From the NCBI GenBank assembly GCA_031772625.1, contig CM062819.1:1231291070-1231355069 (forward strand): a DNA stretch of 64,000 nt, given 5' to 3'. The notes beneath the pieces are model-generated. The model searched no databases. It was given only the letters and a program-made list of their open reading frames with translations, and was not told the DNA's origin. Below, piece after piece: positions 11,019 to 19,611 of the stretch. Positions within the stretch are counted from its first letter, which is position 1, and each line of letters begins with the position of its first letter. This DNA is from Pinus tabuliformis (taxonomy: Eukaryota > Streptophyta > Pinopsida > Pinales > Pinaceae). Position numbers and translations under genes: made by a program.

Positions 11019-11567
11019 GCGTCAGAGTATTGGTGATTGTCGCTTTTCTTCTATTTTCCACTACAATCTTCTTCTAAGTAGTTTATTTCGTTTCCATTAT
11101 GCAATTTCGTTTATGCAAAAGTAGATTAGCATTTCCCGCTTTCATAGATTAGCATTTCAATTCCGCAATTTCATTTATGCAAGCGTAGATTAGCATTTCA
11201 ATTCCGCAAGCGTAGACTAGCATTTCATTCCTGCAATTTCATTTGAGCAAAATAGATTAGTCATTTCCTGCTTTCATTTCAATTCCGCATGTTCATTTTA
11301 GCAAGATAGTTAGTTGCAGTTCAATTTATTTCAGTTTTGCAAGTAGAAGTAGAAAAAAGCAAAAATCAACCAAAAAGATTTCATTTCATGTCTTGTAGGA
11401 GTAGAGATAAGTTAGAAAAATATTTTCACAACACCCCCCTTTGCTTCACACAGCCAATCTTCTCTCTTCTTCGATGGCTGTGACTAAGAAGAACCCCTGG
11501 GTGGATATCAAGGCATATTTAAAGAACCTCTAGGGGAGAAGAAGAAGGAACCATTCCTCTGGAGCAA
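11019..11567 (+). other. Leader of element M with short degenerate repeats
   Basis: Between about 11120 and 11330 the phrases (A/T)AGATTAGCATTTC, AATTCCGCA and TTTCATTT(A/G)(T/A)GCAA recur four or more times at 30-60 base spacing. No ORF is recognised. Such repeats are common in long retrotransposon leaders. Confidence 0.5.
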
Positions 11568-12872
11568 ATGGCTACAAGCAGAAATGTTGGGAGCAGTCCC
11601 TTATCCAAAGATGAATTTGCAAATCAACTGGAAGATTTCAAGAGTGATATGAGGCAGTTTCTTACCATGCAACTAGATACCTTGTGGATCCAAAAGAAGC
11701 AAGAAGAAGCCAAGAGGGCTTTGGCCATTTTTTGTCCTAGGTGCACTAGAAAGCATCCTAGGAACGAATGTCCAATGCACTCTCTAAAAGTGTGTTTCGT
11801 CTGTGAAGAATACCATCCTACGAATCAGTGCCCTTCCTTGCCCGGAATTAAAGCTGCATATCAAAGGGCCAAAGGAGCCACTGAATCACTCTATTATATG
11901 AACCAAAGGAGGCCACATGGACCTAGATCTTACCAGCGGGAACTGCAAGGGACATCCGAGACCTATTATGACCCCTATCAAGCCACTTTCATGCCTTCTT
12001 GGGGTCCCCCTGCTCATCCTTCCTGGTTCACACCTCCTCCTTGTTCCTTCATAGATCCATATTATGCCCAACCAGCTGCTCATTCGTTTCACTCTTATGC
12101 TCAGCCACAGCCTCAGTGGAATGCACCTCATCAGGGGTGGAGGCCCCAATACAACACTCCTCCCGCTTCTTTTCCTCCACCACCTGCTCATCCACAACCA
12201 TCACCTCCTGCTCCACCAAGGCAACCCCAAATGCCTGCCCAACCACAATGCCATCCACCTCCATCTCAATTACACACCTCCACTCAACTACCCGTACCAC
12301 CATTTCCAAAACCATACAATGGAGCAGCTCAACCCCATTGCAAATCTGAGGCACAACATATCCAAACAACTCCTCTTGAGCCCAATGATCTTCACCAAAG
12401 CTCAGGAAGAGTGTTGCAAAGCAGAGATTATATTGACAACATTGAAGGACCAAAAGCAAAAGAAGATTCCAAAGAGGAGATCAAAGAACCATGGGCTGCA
12501 CTTGATGAAGAGAAGAGATCAGAATCAGAGATCGAGAGAGTTCCCTCATGGTTACCATCAAATCTTCCATGTATTCAAGCGAAAGATCAACAAAAAGAGG
12601 AAGATCAGAAGGTCATGATAGAAGGTGACATGAAGAACGATCCAGATCAGCAAAAGAACCAAGGATATCAAAGCTATATTGAGATATGGTTTCAGAAGGT
12701 CACTAAGTTGCAGCAGTACTTTCTTCCTCAGCTTTGTTTGATCCCTTCAACGCCAGATCATTTGGTCTCTGAGATCTGGATACTTGTCCAAGCATGCATT
12801 TCGAGCCTTCACATCATTTTTTCTCTAATCTCGATGTGCACATGGCTCCATTGGAAGTATTCTTATACTTGA
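11568..12872 (+). CDS. Gag-like zinc-knuckle protein of element M
   Basis: A 434-codon ORF that starts at an ATG about 570 bases after the primer site, the usual place for gag. Residues 1-60 are polar and helical. At about residues 57-88 there are two tandem cysteine/histidine clusters, CPRCTRKHPRNECP and CFVCEEYHPTNQCP. Each is spaced C-x2-C-x4-H-x4-C, a retroviral-type CCHC zinc knuckle that would bind RNA. Residues about 110-270 are very rich in Pro, Gln, His and Ser. The C-terminal third is acidic and lysine-rich. No protease, reverse transcriptase or integrase follows. The protein probably packages element RNA. The last ~60 residues look less coding-like and may be read-through. I do not know a named family for it. 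Confidence 0.65.
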   Translation: MATSRNVGSSPLSKDEFANQLEDFKSDMRQFLTMQLDTLWIQKKQEEAKRALAIFCPRCTRKHPRNECPMHSLKVCFVCEEYHPTNQCPSLPGIKAAYQRAKGATESLYYMNQRRPHGPRSYQRELQGTSETYYDPYQATFMPSWGPPAHPSWFTPPPCSFIDPYYAQPAAHSFHSYAQPQPQWNAPHQGWRPQYNTPPASFPPPPAHPQPSPPAPPRQPQMPAQPQCHPPPSQLHTSTQLPVPPFPKPYNGAAQPHCKSEAQHIQTTPLEPNDLHQSSGRVLQSRDYIDNIEGPKAKEDSKEEIKEPWAALDEEKRSESEIERVPSWLPSNLPCIQAKDQQKEEDQKVMIEGDMKNDPDQQKNQGYQSYIEIWFQKVTKLQQYFLPQLCLIPSTPDHLVSEIWILVQACISSLHIIFSLISMCTWLHWKYSYT

Positions 12873-12949
12873 AAATGATTTTGTTTTTCAAGTAGGGTAG
12901 GGTAGGAAAAAAAAAAAAAAAAATGAAAATAAGAGAAAAAATAAAAATC

Positions 12950-13130
12950 TAAGGTGAAAACCTCCTTGGAGGCGCCTTAGATTGGCTCATTGATTGAAAA
13001 CCTCCATGAGGCGGTCAATGGGTTGGAAAAAAGAGAAAATAAAAATGGAATAAGATCCCTGGGTGAAAACCTTCCTTGGAGGCGCCCAGGGCAGGCAATT
13101 AGGGTGAAAACCTCCATGAGGCGCCCTAGT
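12950..13130 (+). repeat. Four GTGAAAACCTCC-GAGGCG(CC) repeats
   Basis: The phrase (G/T)TGAAAACCT(T)CC-(TTG or AT)-GAGGCG recurs near 12954, 12994, 13061 and 13101. Copies 1 and 3 have the CCTTGGAGGCGCC version and copies 2 and 4 the CCATGAGGCG version, so the array looks like a duplicated pair. The CCTCC-GGAGG halves can pair as small hairpins. The array lies between the gag-like ORF and the MYB segment. Confidence 0.65.
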
Positions 13131-13286
13131 TGTTTTTCAAAAAAAAAAGAGAGAAAAATAAAAGAAAAATAAAACTAATCTCCATTGGCTAATTGTAGGT
13201 TGCAAGAAGGACGTTTCATGACAGGAGGAGCACTCAAATCAAGGTCAAAGGAATTTTTCTTGTGCCTTCTACAGGAAGCTCTGTAT

Positions 13287-13469
13287 TTCTACAGGAAACA
13301 TCCTGTAGAACCTTTGGACGAGCCAAATCCAATTTCAAAAGTGAAACTAATGGTGGGAATCTGTTGATTAGGCCTACAAGCACTTGTGTGTCCATCCCTT
13401 GCCTTTATCCATCATTTTTTCCACCTCCTTGTGCTTCTCATTGTGCTTCTACAGGAACTTCCTGTAGAA
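13287..13469. repeat. Two perfect 10-bp hairpins made from the TTCTACAGGA motif
   Basis: TTCTACAGGA at 13287-13296 is followed, after the 4-base loop AACA, by its exact complement TCCTGTAGAA at 13301-13310. A second pair, 13447-13456 and 13460-13469, has a 3-base loop (ACT). The same 10-mer is scattered through the whole element, including the LTRs and the MYB ORF, but I did not find it elsewhere in the window. Confidence 0.8.
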
Positions 13470-13714
13470 ATTGTGGGAAACTAGACATGGATTTCAAAAA
13501 GTGGTTTGGCGAACATGGTAGCTTCCTCAAGGGTTCAGAAGTCCTCATGCAATCTTCCAACTCCTCCTCCATCATCTCCATACCTGCATCACAGCCCAAG
13601 CTCAGTTTTTCCTTCCATGCAACCACTTGCAAAAAGCCCTGAAGCAAAAAGACATAGAACAAAATTTGTTTTTGCCATAACATGAAAACCATGCATCCAT
13701 TTGACAAACCGTTT

Positions 13715-14095
13715 TAGGGGGAATTGTACAAGGGTGATGGCAACATGCTTGAGCAGTTTCAGCCAATTCCGGTGCACGGTTTCCAAGAAATCAGCCTCCA
13801 TCACCATCAGCCATTTTTGCATTTTCTCCATATCCGTGCATCCGTTTCAAAACCTGTTTCATGGGGATATGCATGTGAGTGATGGTAACCTACCCAAGCA
13901 GTTTCAGCCGATTCCGATGCACGGTTTCTGAGAAATCGAGCTCTGAAATCTTCAGCCATTTTCCATTTTTCTCGAAATCCGTGCATCCATTGATCATGAT
14001 TTTGCTATGGGAGATGCATCGTGATGATAGAAACATGCTCAGCAAGTTTCAGATCAATCCGCTTTACCGTTTGGGAGAAATGGCGAAAACAAGTT
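13715..14095 (+). repeat. Three imperfect tandem repeats of about 140 bp
   Basis: A unit containing GATGG(C/T)AAC, AGCAGTTTCAGCC, ATTCCG(G/A)TGCACGGTTTC and CCGTGCATCC(G/A)TT recurs near 13735, 13880 and 14025. The third copy is more diverged. Open frames on both strands across it (60-130 codons) appear to be by-products of the repeat. Confidence 0.65.
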
Positions 14096-14896
14096 CTGGT
14101 TCTGTGACAATGCAGCAGCAGCAGCTTGAACGTGCAGGTCTGAACGTGGAAATGAACTCCTGCAGCTTGGATTCGTCCAGAGGACACCTGCACAAGAAAA
14201 AAACAACCATGAATCATCAATCAAGCCACCATGCAACTACATCAACACATGCATGCAGCAAATGAAGATCAACACATGCATGCAGCAAAGCAACCACGCA
14301 CGACTTGCAGGTACGTGACTAAACTTGTTCCTCTGTTTGCATAGATCTAATCTAAAGCATTGCATGAATGAATGAGATGGTGAGATTCAGTTAGAAAGGT
14401 AGCAAGTCTGATTGCACTCATCCAGGGATCATCAACGCATGTGTGTAGTCAGTCACGGGGAATTAAAAAAATTTAAAAAAAAATAAAATAAAAAAACAGA
14501 CAGTGGTAACTCCAGTGCAACTGATTAATGGAAAGAGGCCATGCAGCTCATCACAGCACTGCCGTCTGCATGTGGCCACGTACGCTTGGCCATTGCACTC
14601 CCTCACCAAAAATCACGCAGAATTAATGAGCGCTCAGCTAAAATTCATAAACTGTTAGTCAACTTGCACTTGCATCATGTTAAACTGAAGTATACATCCT
14701 CTGCTTCCACAATCGGCTTAACCTATCGTCCTCTGCTGAGTTTCCTACCTGTTCTCGAATTTCACTCGTGCATCGGGCTCACTCAAAGGCAGAATCACAT
14801 TCTACAGGAAACGGGTGGGGTCTTCTACAGGAAAGTGCAGCAGAGTCTTCCAGAGCAGAGAAGCCTGAGTTTTTCTTCATCAAGTTTGGAGCTTGA
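14096..14896 (+). other. Noncoding stretch of element M upstream of the MYB frame
   Basis: This contains a short direct repeat of ATCAACACATGCATGCAGCAAA near 14240 and 14270, an A-rich tract at 14465-14495, and two TTCTACAGGAAA motifs near 14800 and 14822. A 133-codon open frame (14541-14942) overlaps the MYB start in another frame and has no motif. I see no MYB first-repeat (R2) exon here, so the capture did not include it or it has been lost. Confidence 0.45.
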
Positions 14897-16348
14897 AGAA
14901 AGAGAGATCTGTGGACTGAAGAAGAAGAAAAATTATTGGTGAAGGCTCACGCAGAAGTGGGGAATAAGTGGGCAGAAATTGCCAAACGTCTTCCGGGCAG
15001 AACGGAGAATGCCATAAAAAACCACTGGAATGCAGGTAAACGCAGGCAAACTACTCGCAGAAGATCAAGGAGAACTCTGGATGGCTCTATGGATGACAGG
15101 AAACACAGAAGTTCAATTTTAACAGACCACATAAGGAATTTGAAAGAAGCCGAGAAGAAGGAATTAGTGCCCTGCAATGAGGATAGGAAAGAGGTACCAA
15201 TATCAGATGCAATGTCATCTAATTCAGATCAAGGGGATCGGCAGCGACATGAGCAGCTGCTACAGGTTCAGGTTCAACTGCAGCAAGAAAACTACAATGC
15301 GTTTCATTGCCTGGCCTCTTCTCCCAACAACTGCAATAAGGTAAGTATCCCTGTATGGAAACCCTGGGACGTAGAAAATGTTCATACAGCTTCCTCCTAT
15401 TCCTGCAATTCTTTGTTTTTCAATATGCAGAAAATGGAAAGAGGTGAACCCATCATGAACATGCAAACTGAAAAGCATCACCATCATGGAGGTATGCAGA
15501 GAATTGAAAGGGGTGATTCCATCATGAACATGCAAACTCAAGAACAAAAGGATCACCATCATGGGGATATGCAGAAAATTGAAAGAGGTGATTCCATCAT
15601 GAATATGCAAACTCAAGAAGAACTGCATCACCATCATGGAGATCCTAGATCAACTGTCTCAAGTACCCTGCATTTGATTCAGGATGATGGATCTCCACAA
15701 AGAGATGATGGGCCATTTACATTCAACCCAGAAAACTATCCTAACCCTTTTCCCATGGACAGCAGCCATAGCATTCCTCTATGTGAATTTGTAATGAATG
15801 GTACTGGTAATGGAAAGGGTTCTGGATCTGCCAATGCAGTCACATCTCCAGACAAGACTGACTACTCTGAGGTAGTAGTAGCAGGAGATGGAGCTTTTCA
15901 AATGGAGTCTGATGCTGACATCAACTTCCCATTTCTGTTAGATGGTGTTTCATCTGATCAAAATATTGACCTTGATATGCTATTGGGTTGTAACATAGAT
16001 GATGATATGAGTGATAATTCTATTAATTCTAACCAAGCTGAGATCAAAAGGGAGATTGACCTCATTGAGATGGTTTTTGGATCCCAAAGTCCACCAAGCT
16101 CCATCGAGAATAATAACTATGAGGATCAAACCAGCAGCACAGTTCAAGGAAAATCGCCCACAGCCAAGCAAGGTACAGTGGTGCTGTCTGTTTCTACAGG
16201 AAGACAGAGGACTGTTTCTACAGGAAGCCAGCGAACTGTTTCTACAGGAAGCCAACGAACTGTTTCTACAGGAAGTTTGAAAAGAGGGAAGCCAAAGGAG
16301 AAGTCAGCCGAGATGTTAGCCAAAGAAGCCACCAGGGCCATCAGATGA
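14897..16348 (+). CDS. Captured, 5'-truncated R2R3-MYB transcription factor (R3 repeat plus C-terminus)
   Basis: The frame is open from just after an in-frame TGA (14894) to TGA at 16346. It has no ATG before the MYB repeat. Residues 5-55 form a complete R3 MYB repeat with its tryptophans ([31 protein letters not shown]), which binds DNA in full-length proteins. The form [25 protein letters not shown] followed by KRRQ resembles the MYB98/MYB115/MYB118/MYB119 group. The R2 repeat and start codon are missing. A pyrimidine-rich stretch before 14900 could be a former splice acceptor. The C-terminal region is acidic and Ser/Asn-rich, as in activation domains, with a His-rich triplicated block. The last ~50 residues derive from the element's TTTCTACAGGA repeat, so the frame is a host-element fusion. 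It ends 52 bases before the 3' LTR. With no stops or shifts over 1.45 kb, it is either a recent capture or still selected. A product would need a start supplied by splicing or a downstream ATG (for example near 15090, after the R3 repeat). Confidence 0.8.
   Translation, partial: RKRDLWTEEEEKLLVKAHAEVGNKWAEIAKRLPGRTENAIKNHWNAGKRRQTTRRRSRRTLDGSMDDRKHRSSILTDHIRNLKEAEKKELVPCNEDRKEVPISDAMSSNSDQGDRQRHEQLLQVQVQLQQENYNAFHCLASSPNNCNKVSIPVWKPWDVENVHTASSYSCNSLFFNMQKMERGEPIMNMQTEKHHHHGGMQRIERGDSIMNMQTQEQKDHHHGDMQKIERGDSIMNMQTQEELHHHHGDPRSTVSSTLHLIQDDGSPQRDDGPFTFNPENYPNPFPMDSSHSIPLCEFVMNGTGNGKGSGSANAVTSPDKTDYSEVVVAGDGAFQMESDADINFPFLLDGVSSDQNIDLDMLLGCNIDDDMSDNSINSNQAEIKREIDLIEMVFGSQSPPSSIENNNYEDQTSSTVQGKSPTAKQGTVVLSVSTGRQRTVSTGSQRTVSTGSQRTVSTGSLKRGKPKEKSAEMLAKEATRAIR
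15427..15645 (+). repeat. Triplicated His-rich block inside the MYB frame
   Basis: Three in-frame copies of a roughly 70-75 bp unit encode M-Q-(K/R)-(M/I)-E-R-G-(E/D)-(P/S)-I-M-N-M-Q-T followed by a polar stretch and HHHHG or HHHG. They begin near 15427, 15496 and 15571. Unit lengths are multiples of three, so the frame is kept. Expansion could have occurred before or after capture. Comparing host orthologues would tell. Confidence 0.8.
16188..16276 (+). repeat. 24-bp tandem repeat (3.6 units) at the 3' end of the MYB frame
   Basis: Units of GTTTCTACAGGAAGCCAGCG plus AACT repeat with one or two substitutions at 16190, 16214, 16238 and 16262. They encode V-S-T-G-(S/R)-(Q)-R-T. The core TTTCTACAGGA is the element-wide motif, so this is where MYB-derived and element-derived sequence meet. 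Confidence 0.85.
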
Positions 16349-16390
16349 GGAGAGAGATTGGTTGCTCAGAGGATGAGCAACACTTTCAGT

Positions 16391-16400
16391 AGGGGGGTGA
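16391..16400 (+). other. Polypurine tract of element M
   Basis: AGGGGGGTGA lies immediately before the 3' LTR (16401) and would prime plus-strand DNA synthesis. Its position 43 bases after the MYB stop proves that the MYB frame lies inside the transposing unit. Confidence 0.8.
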
Positions 16401-18467
16401 TGATGAGCCCCAAAAATGGACAATTATTTGGGCTCATTCAACCTCCTAATTTGACTTAATCCACCATTCTCATTAGTTTATTGCATGTTTTGATTATATT
16501 TATGTTAATAGAGTGAATTTGGTTAGTCATTATGCCAACAAGTCTAATGGGTGCTTTGTGTAGCCTTTTTGGTCAACTTGGAGACAAAATTGAAGGTCTT
16601 AATGAGCACTTGGCAGCCAAATTCGTGGGAGAACAAGCTAGAGGATTTGTAGGAAGGTGTCCCCTTCATTTATGGGCCCTTACCTCGAATTCTCCACCAT
16701 CAGCTCGGAGTTCAAGGGCCACCGAATCAATCAGCACAAGGGCAGCCAAGCAAGTCAAGTAGGACTGCTGTTAACTACAAGTCTTGGGCAGTCGAGTCCC
16801 TAAAATTTAGGAGGACTGTTGGGTCCTCAAATTGTATAAATAAGAGGGCTTAAGACCTCATTTCAGTTAGTCAATTTGGGTTAGCCAGAGTAAGCCAGTT
16901 TTGGCATGATGTTAGACTCATGATTATGATCTTTTAATAAAGGCAGGCAGCTTTGGATTCAATTCTGAGTTCTTAAGGGAGCTATAGCTCTCAGGTTAGG
17001 GCCCAACCTGAGAGCAATAGACTTCCTTCTCCTTGTATTGTTACTTGTTTTTTTCCTTTCAGCACTTTATTCCTCTGTTTTGACATGCATTTAGAATTTA
17101 CAGTCTGCTGATTTGATTTCTTTTATGTGATTGAGTAGGATTAGTTTACAGTTCAAGTGCTTTTAGTTGCTTAGATTAGAGTAGGAGGATTGTAATTCAT
17201 TAGAGCTCCAAAAAAGGTTGATAGTGCACTTGCTGCCATCTCTGTTTAGAGATTGGGGGTGTGGGCTGTACCAACCACCAAAAACGCAGTCTTATGCTTT
17301 CATGCAAGCTGCCACACAGTCATTTCAATTGTAGATCCATTCATGCATTCTGATCTTGAGCACTACTTCTTCGTTCCGACACCATGCACGATTTTTCTCC
17401 ACACTTTACATTGTTGTTCATTGGTTTAATAACACAGTTAGAATAGGTTGATGGAATTCTCGGTTTTGTGCAAGATATAGAGGATTTGTTTCTTTTACAC
17501 TGCATAGCATCACTTTATCGTGTTCTTCTTCTTATCAACCACGCCTTAAGCCACTTGCTCGACCTCTGTTCAGCTCATTAGCCTTCCAACCCTTCTACTT
17601 CTCACGTAGCTCCATCTTTTTAACTTTCCCTTGCTTCCTCCCTTCTATCCACCAACCAACTGTACCCACTCTTTCCTCATCTCATATCTCTGTCCCTGAG
17701 CCACCACGAACTCCTCCTTCACCTTACCCATCCACCCATACAACTCCACTACTCCATCACCCAAAACTCCAACTACAGCACATCCTGTAGAAGTTAGCAG
17801 ACTTCCTGTAGAAATCCTGAGTTTCCTGTAGGATCCCCTGCAGACATCCTGTAGAAGCCTGCAAACTCGGTTGCCGAGCATCTGAACGTTGTGGACTCCT
17901 GTGGAATGATGTTAGGGATCCCCTGGAACCTCTCCTAGCCCTCCTGACCTTTCCCAAGCTTTCTCTCTCTTCGCACTACCCCTGCACAGTCAAAACCTAA
18001 TAAGAAACAAAATCATAATAACTCCAACAACTTAAGCAAAAACACAAAAAGATGTTTCCTTCAGATAGTGATAACTTAGACACATGCATTTTACCTTCCT
18101 AGAAGTAATGGCATCTCTTCTCGTAGTTTGCATTCTCATTTTTGCATCAGTAGGACTAGTTGGTAGAATTAGGGTTTGCTAGGGTTTGTATTTCTTTTTG
18201 GCTTTCAGTTTCTTTTTGCAATTAGATTAGCTTCCTTCGAGTTAGCTTTCATCCATCAATTAAAAAGCTTCTTCTAAGAGCATATAGAAGTTGGCTTGAG
18301 CCCTAGCGGACTTGTGCCAGCTGACCAAGTGACAGTTGCGGCAAGAGCTAGTACTTGTGCATACAGCACCGTCGCTTCCAAGTTTGTTACGAATTACCGG
18401 GTTGATAAAATTAAAGAAGGGAGTTCCAGGAGTTGTAGCATTATTGCTACAATACTGGGGCCCACTA
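16401..18467 (+). repeat. 3' LTR of element M
   Basis: 2067 bp, collinear with 8924-10993. Differences are single substitutions plus one 3-bp deletion near 17749. It carries the same TATA box (16835-16844) and the four TCCTGTAG copies (near 17785-17850). It ends CCCACTA, where the 5' LTR has CCCACCA, and is directly followed by the AAAGG duplication. Confidence 0.92.
16835..16844 (+). promoter_or_regulatory. TATA box of the 3' LTR of element M
   Basis: TATAAATAAG, identical to the copy in the 5' LTR. From here it could drive transcription outward into element O. Confidence 0.55.
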
Positions 18468-18472
18468 AAAGG

Positions 18473-18641
18473 CAAATCCACAAAGAAGGAACTCAAGAAA
18501 CGTTTATTAGAACAAGAGGAAAAAAATTTACGTTTTAAGAGCCTTAATCAGACATTATTAGAACAAATCAAAAGTTTAACAGATGATGAAGCTACTAAGG
18601 ATAAAGTCAACAATTCAAAAAAGGTTGAGCTGTATGTTTAA
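18473..18641 (+). pseudogene. Coiled-coil protein of element O, 3' part
   Basis: This continues the split frame with a strongly charged helical sequence (KKELKKRLLEQEEKNLRF, then LLEQIKSLTDDEA) ending in a stop at 18641. Beyond it, to about 19280, similar A-rich coding-like stretches continue in broken frames, including an open 111-codon frame at 18944-19279 with no recognised motif. Together they suggest a longer coiled-coil plus basic C-terminal protein that has decayed. Confidence 0.55.
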
Positions 18642-19314
18642 GGAATCATAACCAAACCCTACTTATGCAAATAAAAAAGCTTAAAAATGACAAGAAATCA
18701 CTGAATAACAATCTAGAACAACTTCAAGGTGAAGTATTGAAGTCGTCAATCGTTTCAGTGCAAGTTGAAGGTAAGGGAATAACTACTGATCCAGTCAATA
18801 TCACAAGTAAGGAATAAGAGGAATTTAGAGAAGTTAAAACATATGCAGAAGCTGCAATCCAAACAATGGACATTCCAAATGATGATTGAGTTACCAACTT
18901 AACAACAACAACGCTTGAATAAAATCAAGAATCAACCACTAATATGATAGAGGAAAGCCAAACCAAAGGAGCTATGTATCGACATCCAAATCACAGGAGC
19001 AGACTTTCCAATCAAGCTACGTACCAGTATCGCTCAGAAAAGAAACGACAAAATTATGTTCCCAAGGATACTGAAGTTTGTAGAATGCAATCCTATGATA
19101 ACTATTCATCACAAAATTTGATTCCACAGAGGATCAATCTAGGATGGTCTGATCCTTTTTCAGTGCGACAATTTTGTTTGTCACTTAGAGGATCATATCA
19201 ACTAGTATCAACGAAGATGACAATGCCGAGACAAGAAGACATTCGAAACAAAAAAGGATTTCAAGTCTTTCATCAGTAAGCTTTGAAGAAAAATATTTTT
19301 GAAGGGGAAGGCTA

Positions 19315-19606
19315 TGTTATGAATATAATTCAGAATAAAATAATAAATGTAAATATAAATATAATAACAATAAACGATAATTAATTAACTAATGATTAGT
19401 TAATTAGTAATAAAGAGGCATGTCTTAGAGACATGACCATTCGTGAAAGGGCACCTTCCTAGGGTATATAAGTGGGCCCTCATTCTCATTTGTAATCATC
19501 CTACATCAATTCTTTATACAATATACAATTATTGTCCTACAATGGATGTCTTTGTCTACAAGGTATTTTAATATTTCCGCTGCGTATACGGCTTTTGATC
19601 GTTAAA
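19315..19606 (+). repeat. 3' LTR of element O
   Basis: Begins TGTTATGAAT after a GAAGGGGAAGG purine tract (about 19301-19311) and ends GTTAAA, where the 5' LTR has ATTACA. It includes a TATA-like GGTATATAAGTGG near 19463. It is followed immediately by the CCCTT target duplication. Confidence 0.87.
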
Positions 19607-19611
19607 CCCTT

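Larger units (their letters stand above)
8919..18472 (+). mobile_element. Element M: young 9.5-kb LTR retrotransposon carrying a MYB gene fragment
   Basis: Element M runs from 8924 to 18467 between perfect AAAGG duplications (8919-8923 and 18468-18472). The LTRs are 2070 and 2067 bp, begin TGATGAGCCCC and end CCCACCA (5') or CCCACTA (3'). I count roughly two dozen differences between them by eye, or about 99% identity, so the insertion is recent compared with everything else here. The primer site is tRNA-Asp-like, as in Athila-type gypsy elements. The 5.4-kb interior has a gag-like ORF, several tandem repeats and a MYB reading frame. It has no reverse transcriptase, RNase H or integrase. It is a non-autonomous large element that carries a host-derived sequence. 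Confidence 0.92.
6924..19611 (+). mobile_element. Outer LTR element O, small and non-autonomous
   Basis: The element runs from 6929 to 19606 between 5-bp duplications CCCTT (6924-6928 and 19607-19611). Its LTRs are 298 and 292 bp and begin TGTTATGAA. A primer site follows the 5' LTR and a purine tract (GAAGGGGAAGG) precedes the 3' LTR. Subtracting the nested 9.5-kb element M and its duplication leaves about 3.1 kb. This is too small for a full gag-pol, and no reverse transcriptase or integrase is seen. The coding part is limited to a protease-like frame and a coiled-coil frame. The element therefore needs proteins from elsewhere to move. The two flanking duplications and matched LTRs make the boundaries firm. 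Confidence 0.88.

Noticed and set aside
11999..12618. Other long frames (plus and minus) over the gag-like ORF of element M
   Set aside because: They are shadows of the Pro/Gln/His-rich coding stretch in other frames. Only the 11568 frame has zinc-knuckle motifs and an ATG in place.
12990..13130. CRISPR-like repeat-spacer array
   Set aside because: Four repeats only, unequal spacing, eukaryotic retroelement context. No cas genes.
14541..14942. 133-codon ORF overlapping the start of the MYB frame
   Set aside because: Different frame from the MYB repeat, and its last residues are the MYB coding sequence read out of frame. No motif, and not the missing R2 exon.
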